A stretch of DNA of 5,007 nucleotides from Halobacteriovorax sp. GTDB lineage: Bacteria; Bdellovibrionota; Bacteriovoracia; Bacteriovoracales; Bacteriovoracaceae. Below the pieces are notes generated by a model that was not told where the DNA came from, searched no databases, and worked only from the letters and a program-made list of their open reading frames with translations. Of the stretch, positions 1 to 5,007 are shown piece by piece. The translations under genes were made by a program, and so were the position numbers. Position 1 is the first letter of the stretch; each line of letters begins with the position of its first letter. Location of the stretch: contig NZAF01000055.1 of NCBI GenBank assembly GCA_002686115.1, positions 1-5,007 of the forward strand, read 5' to 3'.

Positions 1-1
1 G

Positions 2-1030
2 GATGCTTCATACTATTCTCTGGCCGAATCTCTTTATCCAATATTTCTTGCTTTTGCTGTATTTATCATACCTCATGCTGGGATGACTCAAGTTGGACTT
101 ATATTTGCTTTTGTAGATCTTATTCAAAGATCAATTGGACCTATCAAAGATGTCTCTAGTAAAGTTGCAAACATACAAAGAGCTGCTTCAGGAGTAACGA
201 GAATTAATGAGTTCTTAGATGATCTTGGAGAACTTCGTTCAAGTGACTTAAGTTATGAGCAAGTAGAGCACCATGTTGATAAAATTGATGTTTTCATTGA
301 TCAGTTTAATTATGCTAATAGCAATGAGAAGGATAACAGTTTTCAATTAAGTGATATTAAATTTTCAGCTCATAAAGGAGAGTTGATAGGTATTGTAGGA
401 CTCTCTGGTTCTGGAAAATCTACACTCTTAAATATTCTTAGCGCAAATATTTTACCAGATAAGGGTAGCATAAAAGTTTTAAAGGCCGAAGGTGAACTTC
501 TTGATTTTCATTTTCATAATGTAGAGCTATTTACTAATTACCGTGAACTCGTTGGTATTGTTTCTCAAGAGTCACATATTTTTTCAGAAAGCATTTATTT
601 CAATATTACAATGGGACATGATAGAGGTGATGATTTTGACGAGTTTTGGAATTGGGTTTCAAAGCAAATAGATTACATTTCAATTTGGGGTATTGAGCCA
701 AATTCTAAAATAAATCAAAATGATCTTTCATTAGGACAAAAACAGTTACTTGCCGCCATTCGAGCTTGTTACTTGAAAAAACCAATTGTCCTCTTTGATG
801 AAATTTCTTCTTCCCTTGATTCTAATCTCGAATATGCACTAAGAAAGATGGTTTTATTAGTGCAAAGAAATGCTATTACCTTTATTGTCGCACATCGACT
901 TGAGACTATTAAAGAAGCTAATTCAATTTTGGTCATGGAAGATGGAAAGTTAATTTCAAATGGAAGTCACTATTCCCTACTGAAAGAGTCGGGTGTGTAT
1001 CAAAAGTTTATTGATCAGATAGCACATTAA
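2..1030 (+). CDS. ABC transporter, exporter-type fused membrane-ATPase subunit (5' partial)
   Basis: The reading frame is open back to base 2, so the gene begins before the window; the ATG at 83 lies inside the membrane domain and is not a credible start. Bases 32-124 encode two hydrophobic stretches, read as the last two transmembrane helices, followed by the usual linker helix (IQRAASGVTRINEFL). The rest is a full nucleotide-binding domain. Numbered from Met83, it shows a probable A-loop Tyr77, Walker A GLSGSGKS (106-113), Q-loop Gln162, signature LSLGQ (215-219), Walker B IVLFDE (235-240, catalytic Glu240), D-loop SLD (244-246) and switch His271. All catalytic residues are intact, so it should hydrolyse ATP. 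This architecture belongs to type I exporters (MsbA or multidrug/peptide type), which work as inner-membrane dimers. The substrate cannot be told from this portion. LSLGQ-KQL departs from LSGGQ-RQR and recalls ABCC-type signatures. No clear terminator follows. Confidence 0.93.
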   Translation, partial: DASYYSLAESLYPIFLAFAVFIIPHAGMTQVGLIFAFVDLIQRSIGPIKDVSSKVANIQRAASGVTRINEFLDDLGELRSSDLSYEQVEHHVDKIDVFIDQFNYANSNEKDNSFQLSDIKFSAHKGELIGIVGLSGSGKSTLLNILSANILPDKGSIKVLKAEGELLDFHFHNVELFTNYRELVGIVSQESHIFSESIYFNITMGHDRGDDFDEFWNWVSKQIDYISIWGIEPNSKINQNDLSLGQKQLLAAIRACYLKKPIVLFDEISSSLDSNLEYALRKMVLLVQRNAITFIVAHRLETIKEANSILVMEDGKLISNGSHYSLLKESGVYQKFIDQIAH

Positions 1031-1041
1031 ATATTCATCTT

Positions 1042-1070
1042 TTGACATACTACTGACAAATGTTCAAAAT
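1042..1070 (+). promoter_or_regulatory. Candidate sigma70-type promoter for the DsbA-like gene
   Basis: A perfect -35 box TTGACA (1042-1047) is followed, 17 bases on, by CAAAAT (1065-1070), which matches four of six positions of TATAAT. An overlapping alternative is CTGACA (1053-1058) with TAAAAT (1078-1083), a better -10 but with a long 19-base spacer. Either would start transcription some 30-45 bases before the ATG at 1118. The gap is AT-rich, so chance -10 matches are common; the perfect -35 is the main support. Confidence 0.5.
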
Positions 1071-1104
1071 TAAGCTGTAAAATATCAAAATAAATTTATT
1101 ATTG

Positions 1105-1110
1105 AAGGAG
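1105..1110 (+). promoter_or_regulatory. Ribosome binding site of the DsbA-like lipoprotein gene
   Basis: AAGGAG lies 7 bases before the ATG at 1118. This strong Shine-Dalgarno match fixes the start codon, and the start gives a proper signal peptide. Confidence 0.85.
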
Positions 1111-1117
1111 TATATCA

Positions 1118-2155
1118 ATGAAAAAAGTGTTCTCACTTGCTGCCATGACGTTTTTTATGATTGGATTTTATGCATGTCAAAATAAAGTTGAATCTGGGCC
1201 AAGTTTTATTTTCAAAAAAGCACCATCTAAAGAAGCCGTGGCAAAAATAAATGGTAAGACAATTACTGAAGCCGAAGTTTTTAATGATATTCGTGGTGAT
1301 ATTTATCAAAAAAGAATGGAAGAATATCAATTAAAGATGGGTAAACTAAAGTCTTATCTTTTAGAAAGTTATATAAATTCTGACCCAAATAAAAAAGACC
1401 TTACAAACGATCAATTTGTTGAAAAATTCATTACAAGTAAAGTTGTTATTTCAGATGCTGAAATCAATGCTTTTGCTAAAGAGAGAAAGATTCCTCAGGT
1501 TACTCCAGAGTTAAAAGAAAGAATTAAGAAATTTCTTATTGATGGAAAAAAGAGGGAAGCTATTGAGTCTTGGCTAGATACAAAGTTAGCGAAAAACCCT
1601 GTTGAGGTTTATCTTGAAAAGCCTCAAAGACCTGTATATAAAGTTTCTGCTGGAAACTCACCTTTTGCTGGTGGGAAAAATGCTAAAGTTGAAATTGTTG
1701 AATTCTCAGACTTTCAGTGCCCTTACTGTGCAAAAGCAGCTGAACTTGTAGGGCAAATTAAAAAGAAATATGGTGATAAAGTTAAAGTCGTCTTTAAAAA
1801 CTATCCTTTAGCATTTCATAAAGATGCATTTAAAGCAGCTGAAGCTGGTTTATGTGCTCATGAACAAGATAAGTTTTGGAAAATGCATGACCTTATGTTT
1901 GCTGAACAAAATGCTCTAGGAGTTGATGATCTTAAGGATAAAGCTAAAAGACTTGGTCTAGATACTAAGAAATTTAACGAATGTTTAGATACTTCGAAAA
2001 ATGCAGAGAGAGTAAGAGGGACGATGGCAGAAGGGCAGGCTGCAAGTGTCAAGTCTACGCCAACATTTTACGTAAACGGTCAATTAGTGATGGGTGCACA
2101 GCCATTAGATGTATTTTCAGAAATAATTGATGAAGAATTAGCAAAAGTGAAATAG
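1118..2155 (+). CDS. DsbA/Com1-family thiol-disulfide oxidoreductase, predicted lipoprotein with SurA-N-like segment
   Basis: A 345-residue envelope protein likely to form, reshuffle or reduce disulfide bonds in periplasmic proteins. Residues 1-19 are a signal peptide (MKK, hydrophobic core) ending in FYA-C20. Cys20 would be lipidated, although Phe at -3 is not the usual Leu; Gln at +2 does not suggest inner-membrane retention. Residues 39-55 (EAVAKINGKTITEAEV) resemble the N-terminal segment of SurA/PpiC-type chaperones, followed by a charged helical region to about 160. Residues 188-345 form the thioredoxin-like domain: strand VEIVEFSDF, active site CPYC (201-204), helical insertion containing KFWKMHDLMF, and cis-Pro315 in STPTFYVNG. 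Cys246 and Cys289 occupy positions often seen in the Com1/BdbD group and may form a second disulfide. The start is set by AAGGAG at 1105. The gene has its own candidate promoter and is closed by the hairpin at 2184. Direction of the redox reaction and the substrates are unknown. Confidence 0.9.
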   Translation: MKKVFSLAAMTFFMIGFYACQNKVESGPSFIFKKAPSKEAVAKINGKTITEAEVFNDIRGDIYQKRMEEYQLKMGKLKSYLLESYINSDPNKKDLTNDQFVEKFITSKVVISDAEINAFAKERKIPQVTPELKERIKKFLIDGKKREAIESWLDTKLAKNPVEVYLEKPQRPVYKVSAGNSPFAGGKNAKVEIVEFSDFQCPYCAKAAELVGQIKKKYGDKVKVVFKNYPLAFHKDAFKAAEAGLCAHEQDKFWKMHDLMFAEQNALGVDDLKDKAKRLGLDTKKFNECLDTSKNAERVRGTMAEGQAASVKSTPTFYVNGQLVMGAQPLDVFSEIIDEELAKVK

Positions 2156-2183
2156 TCCACTATTAAAGATTTTCATAATTTAT

Positions 2184-2221
2184 AAAGGCCTAGGAAGAAA
2201 TTCCTAGGCCTTTTTATTTTT
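2184..2221 (+). terminator. Rho-independent terminator after the DsbA-like gene
   Basis: AAAGGCCTAGGAA (2184-2196) and TTCCTAGGCCTTT (2201-2213) form a perfect 13-bp stem closed by a GAAA tetraloop (2197-2200). A T-rich tail runs from 2211 to 2221, interrupted by a single A. It starts 29 bases after the TAG stop at 2153-2155. The stem is nearly symmetric and has A's before it, so it could also work on the opposite strand, but no minus-strand gene ends here. Confidence 0.95.
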
Positions 2222-2244
2222 GCTGCACTTGATAAAATATTAGC

Positions 2245-2250
2245 TAGAAT
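2245..2250 (+). promoter_or_regulatory. Candidate -10 box for the coiled-coil gene
   Basis: TAGAAT matches five of six positions of TATAAT and lies 26 bases before the ATG at 2276. A second -10-like box, TAAAAT, is at 2233-2238. No convincing -35 stands at 16-18 bases upstream of either; TTGCTG (2220-2225) is 19 bases away from TAGAAT. A promoter is expected here because the terminator at 2184 isolates this gene from upstream transcription, but the precise site is uncertain. Confidence 0.35.
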
Positions 2251-2262
2251 AGAGGTCCTCTA
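2250..2262. repeat. Short palindrome at the presumed transcription start of the coiled-coil gene
   Basis: TAGAGG (2250-2255) and CCTCTA (2257-2262) are perfect inverted arms around a single T. The element overlaps the last base of the -10-like TAGAAT and would cover the start point, the usual place of a repressor operator. It is short enough to arise by chance, and no second copy is seen before the other genes. Confidence 0.35.
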
Positions 2263-2275
2263 GAGTTGGAAAATT

Positions 2276-4219
2276 ATGGAAATTAACGATTACGCACAAA
2301 GATTAGCACAAAGCAGAAGCAATTTTAATGAAGCTAGAAACGAGCTACGTGAAGAATATGATCGTGAAATCGAAAGTATTAAAGGTCGTAATGAAGTTCA
2401 AAGAAATAAACAATTAGAAAACTATAAAGAGGCTAAGGGTGAGCTTGAGAATAAGCTTGATAGTTATGTTTCTGAGTACTCTGAAAAAACAAAGAACACT
2501 ATAAAGGATCGAACTGAGGCATATCAGCGAGATCTTGGAAATAAACAGTATGAATTTGATAAAGATAGAAGAGAGATTAAAAATGATATGCAAAGACGTC
2601 TCTCTGATCTTACAAAAACATATGAAGGACGTGAAAAGGATAGAGAAGAGTACACGAATCAAGTTCTTGAATCCACTAAAAACAGATTTGATCGGCAATT
2701 AGGGCGTCTTGATAGACAATTTCAAAATGATCTAAGACAAACTCAAGAAAAATCTGAAAGACGATTTGAAGAGTATACACAAGATCAAAACATGGAAAAA
2801 AGAGAGCTCATCTCTAATAATGATCAAAAAGTTAGAAAACTTATAAAAGATGATAGTGTTAGAAGAGCACAGATCACTGAGAAAGCAGGCCAGGACATTC
2901 AAAACTTAAGAGACTCGCAAGCAGAGCAGTTAAGTCAGTATAAGAATTATCAAAAAGAGGCCATTGAAGAAGTTAAAGCTAATAAAGACCGTGAGAATGA
3001 AGTTCTTCAAGAGAACTTCAGATCATTAGCTAATGATCTTTCTTCAAGAAGTGCGCGTAAGAGAAGACAGGAGCTTAAAGAAAATAAGCTAATTAATGAA
3101 AATCTTCAAAAAACTTATGCAAAGAATCTTTATCAAGCAAACAGAGAAATGCAAGCGAAGATAAAGGGGGGAAGCAGAGCTGAAAATGGAGAAAAGAAAG
3201 TTGCTCAAACAATTAATAATTACGAAGAAAGAATTAAAAATATCTACGAAAATATAGATGAGCAGAACTTTTTAAATCAAGTTGATAAGGAAAGATCTGC
3301 AGAGTCTTTCAGAGAAGCTAATAGAGAAATTAAAGCCAAATTAACGAAACTTAGAGAAGATGATATAGATAAGCTTAATAAAGAAAGAAAGCAGGAATTA
3401 TCTAGTTTAAGGGATGAAACAAATTCTCAATTAAAGACATATAAGAATGAGCTTACTAAAAGTAATTTAAGATCTGAAGCACAGTCAATTAAAGACAGAA
3501 ATAATAGTAAGAAGTTACTTGAAAATCAAAGAAAGAACTTTGGTGAAACAGTCAAAATTCTTAATGAAAGAAATCAAGAGGCCGTGAGTAAGATTCAGGC
3601 GACTCATGCTCAAGAAAAGTCTAAGTTTATTGAAGATACTAGAAGAAAGCATCACGCAGAAGTCGAAGATGTGAAATATGAGCTAAAGACAACGATGCTT
3701 AGAAAAGAGGCGAGTCTTCAAGAAAGAAATGAACAACTTGCTAAGTTAAATGAAAAAATTGTAAATCAATATGAAGAGAAAATAGGTAGGCTTACTAAGA
3801 AGAATGCCAAAGAGATTGAAAGAATTAAAGAACTTAACCAGAGAAAGTCGGATCTTGAAAGAGCTGAACTTAGAAAAGAGCTTTCTGCAAAAGATAGAGA
3901 AAATGAGCAAGAGAAAATTGCTATCAGACAAAGTTATGACAAGAGACTTTCTAGGGCCAAAGATACTGCCGATAGACAAATTGAAAAAATAGTTGAGTAT
4001 TATGAAGATCTTTTATCCCGAGAAAGAGATGAAAGTAAGAATAAATTACAAGCAAAAGTCAATGAAATGAGAAATGACTATGAAAAGCTTTACCAATCTG
4101 CAGAGCTTGAAAAAGCTACCATGCAGAGACAATTCTCAGATAGAATTGAAGAGCTGCGTCAGGCCAATCAAAGAGCAATTGAAGAAGAAGCTCGTGAACG
4201 TCGAAGTATGTTAGGTTAA
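2276..4219 (+). CDS. Large charged coiled-coil protein of unknown function
   Basis: I do not recognise a named family. The 647 residues contain no Pro, Cys or Trp, only twelve Gly, and 45 of the first 100 residues are charged. There is no signal peptide or hydrophobic segment, so it should be cytoplasmic. Hydrophobic residues recur at 3-4 spacing, for example tandem heptads RFDRQLG/RLDRQFQ at 137-150, as in long coiled coils. One probable break, IKGGSRAENGEKK (296-308), divides it into two arms of about 295 and 340 residues. A similar stretch occurs at ANREMQAKI (288-296) and ANREIKAKL (348-356). There is no Walker motif, which excludes SMC/Rad50-type ATPases. The start is bounded by an in-frame TAG at 2261-2263, and the next Met is residue 105; the ribosome site is weak (GGA at 2268-2270). 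Pyruvate kinase follows without a terminator. A structural or scaffold role, such as the intermediate-filament-like coiled-coil protein Ccrp of Bdellovibrio, is inference only. Confidence 0.88.
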   Translation: MEINDYAQRLAQSRSNFNEARNELREEYDREIESIKGRNEVQRNKQLENYKEAKGELENKLDSYVSEYSEKTKNTIKDRTEAYQRDLGNKQYEFDKDRREIKNDMQRRLSDLTKTYEGREKDREEYTNQVLESTKNRFDRQLGRLDRQFQNDLRQTQEKSERRFEEYTQDQNMEKRELISNNDQKVRKLIKDDSVRRAQITEKAGQDIQNLRDSQAEQLSQYKNYQKEAIEEVKANKDRENEVLQENFRSLANDLSSRSARKRRQELKENKLINENLQKTYAKNLYQANREMQAKIKGGSRAENGEKKVAQTINNYEERIKNIYENIDEQNFLNQVDKERSAESFREANREIKAKLTKLREDDIDKLNKERKQELSSLRDETNSQLKTYKNELTKSNLRSEAQSIKDRNNSKKLLENQRKNFGETVKILNERNQEAVSKIQATHAQEKSKFIEDTRRKHHAEVEDVKYELKTTMLRKEASLQERNEQLAKLNEKIVNQYEEKIGRLTKKNAKEIERIKELNQRKSDLERAELRKELSAKDRENEQEKIAIRQSYDKRLSRAKDTADRQIEKIVEYYEDLLSRERDESKNKLQAKVNEMRNDYEKLYQSAELEKATMQRQFSDRIEELRQANQRAIEEEARERRSMLG

Positions 4220-4244
4220 TCCTCTGTTTCAAATCATAATTTAA

Positions 4245-4253
4245 TGGTATCCT
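4245..4253 (+). promoter_or_regulatory. Weak candidate extended -10 promoter for pyruvate kinase
   Basis: TGGTATCCT has the TGn extension and matches four of six -10 positions. It lies 29 bases before the pyk ATG. CATAAT (4235-4240) is an alternative -10 with five of six matches, but no good -35 is seen for either. The gap 4220-4282 has no terminator-like hairpin, so pyk may instead be read through from the coiled-coil gene. Confidence 0.25.
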
Positions 4254-4272
4254 ATGGGTGATATTTAATTTT

Positions 4273-4276
4273 GGAG
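4273..4276 (+). promoter_or_regulatory. Ribosome binding site of pyk
   Basis: GGAG stands 6 bases before the ATG at 4283. An in-frame TAA at 4277-4279 rules out any earlier start, so the N-terminus of pyruvate kinase is fixed. Confidence 0.8.
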
Positions 4277-4282
4277 TAAAAT

Positions 4283-5007
4283 ATGGCCCTTAGAAAAGCA
4301 AAGATTGTTGCCACCCTAGGCCCTTCTAGTAACGATGTTAAGACGATTGAAGAACTTATTAAGGCCGGTCTGAATGTAGCCCGAGTCAACATGAGTCATG
4401 GAACTCACGAATCTCATAGTGAGCTCATAAAGAATATTAGACAAGCAAGTGAAAATGTAAGAAGAGAAGTTGCTATTCTAATAGATCTTCAAGGACCAAA
4501 AATTAGAACAGATAAGCTGAAAGAAGATCTTGTTTTAAAAGATGGTGAAGAGTGGGTAATTGGTCCAACTAGACTAAAAGAAGAATATCCAGAATATAAA
4601 GATAAGTTTATTCCAACTATTTATGAGGCCCTCGTAGATGACTGCTTTGATGGAGCAAGGATTCTTTTTGATGATGGAAAACTGAGTGCAACTGCAACGA
4701 CTAGAGATCGTGATGTTTATAAAATAAAAGTAAACGTCGGAGGAGTCCTAAAGTCAAATAAAGGTATTAACCTTCCTGATTGTGAAGTTTCGGCACCAGC
4801 ATTTACAGATAAAGATCGTGAAGATTTAATGTTTGCTTTGACACAAAATATTGATTACATCGCACTTTCTTTTGTTAGAAGAAGACAAGATATCTATGAA
4901 GTAAAAAGCCTTCTGCACAATTATAAAGTTAATATTCCAATTATCTCAAAAATTGAAAAGCCACAGGCCATTGATAATTTAGACGAAATACTAGAGATCA
5001 CTGATGT
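4283..5007 (+). CDS. pyk: Pyruvate kinase (3' partial)
   Basis: This enzyme catalyses the last step of glycolysis, phosphoenolpyruvate plus ADP to pyruvate plus ATP, in the cytoplasm, usually as a tetramer. The first 241 codons are present, about half of a typical 470-480-residue protein. Residues 1-75 begin the (beta/alpha)8 barrel: KIVATLGPSS (7-16), ARVNMSHG (33-40, with Arg34, Asn36 and Ser38 for nucleotide and K+ binding) and DLQGPKIRT (68-76). The lid (B) domain covers roughly 76-172 and includes RILFDDGKLS (126-135). The barrel resumes with KGINLP (160-165), DYIALSFVR (191-199) and the active-site signature IPIISKIEKPQAI (218-230), where Lys223 is the catalytic lysine and Glu225 a Mg2+ ligand. 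All visible catalytic residues are intact. The C-terminal allosteric domain lies beyond the window, so effector type cannot be judged. Confidence 0.98.
   Translation, partial: MALRKAKIVATLGPSSNDVKTIEELIKAGLNVARVNMSHGTHESHSELIKNIRQASENVRREVAILIDLQGPKIRTDKLKEDLVLKDGEEWVIGPTRLKEEYPEYKDKFIPTIYEALVDDCFDGARILFDDGKLSATATTRDRDVYKIKVNVGGVLKSNKGINLPDCEVSAPAFTDKDREDLMFALTQNIDYIALSFVRRRQDIYEVKSLLHNYKVNIPIISKIEKPQAIDNLDEILEITD

Noticed and set aside
83..85. ATG as start of a 315-residue ABC ATPase
   Set aside because: The frame is open upstream to base 2 and encodes hydrophobic helix sequence typical of the exporter membrane domain; no ribosome site precedes 83. The gene is truncated by the window edge.
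1089..1100. AATAAATTTATT palindrome upstream of the DsbA-like gene
   Set aside because: It is made only of A and T in an AT-rich gap, so chance is likely, and it has no T-tract or GC stem to act as a terminator.
1133..1330. Minus-strand reading frames inside the DsbA-like gene (also 1858-2052)
   Set aside because: They overlap conserved coding sequence of a recognised family and show no domain or start signal of their own.
2..2155. ABC exporter plus DsbA-like gene as a CydDC-style periplasmic redox system
   Set aside because: No CydC/CydD-specific features or second subunit are visible, the two genes have a promoter between them, and adjacency alone is not enough.
2414..2698. Minus-strand 94-codon reading frame within the coiled-coil gene
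   Set aside because: It is the reverse reading of A/G-rich Lys/Glu codons, which gives Phe/Leu/Ile/Ser-rich pseudo-hydrophobic sequence. It lies wholly within a strong plus-strand gene. The same applies to 3746-3979.
3804..3992. Second plus-strand frame of 62 codons in the coiled-coil gene
   Set aside because: It is a frame shadow of repetitive Lys/Glu/Arg codons; no start signal or family resemblance.
2276..4219. SMC/Rad50-type DNA-binding ATPase
   Set aside because: There is no Walker A, Walker B or signature motif at either end, only coil.

Overview
The window is an ordinary-looking chromosomal segment with all genes on the + strand. It is AT-rich (roughly one third G+C) and densely coded. 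It holds the 3' part of an ABC exporter gene, a complete DsbA-like lipoprotein gene, a complete gene for a very long coiled-coil protein, and the 5' half of a pyruvate kinase gene. The lipoprotein-type signal and periplasmic-type thioredoxin fold suggest a Gram-negative bacterium. The low G+C, the SurA-like/DsbA fusion and the large cytoplasmic coiled-coil protein would fit a marine Bdellovibrionota member (Bacteriovorax/Halobacteriovorax type). That placement is an inference from general style; no marker gene is present to prove it.

Layout: bases 2-1030 encode the last two membrane helices and the complete ATPase domain of a type I (exporter-type) ABC half-transporter. An 87-base gap follows, with a consensus TTGACA -35 box and a good ribosome binding site. 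Then comes a 345-residue predicted lipoprotein (1118-2155) made of a SurA-N-like segment and a DsbA/Com1-type thioredoxin domain with a CPYC active site. A perfect 13-bp hairpin with a GAAA loop and a T tract (2184-2221) ends this unit.

The second unit starts after the terminator. A -10-like box and a 13-base palindrome lie just ahead of a 647-residue protein (2276-4219) that is almost certainly helical coiled coil throughout and contains no proline, cysteine or tryptophan. Sixty-three bases later, with no terminator between, pyruvate kinase begins (4283) and runs off the window.

The exporter, the thiol oxidoreductase and the glycolytic enzyme are recognisable families. The coiled-coil protein is the one gene without a recognised function. 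It is the best candidate here for something undescribed, for example a cytoskeletal or scaffold filament. It has a glycine-containing break near its middle that coincides with a possible -1 frameshift heptamer, and a short repeat 60 residues apart on either side of the break. No mobile elements, CRISPR arrays, tRNA or rRNA genes were seen.
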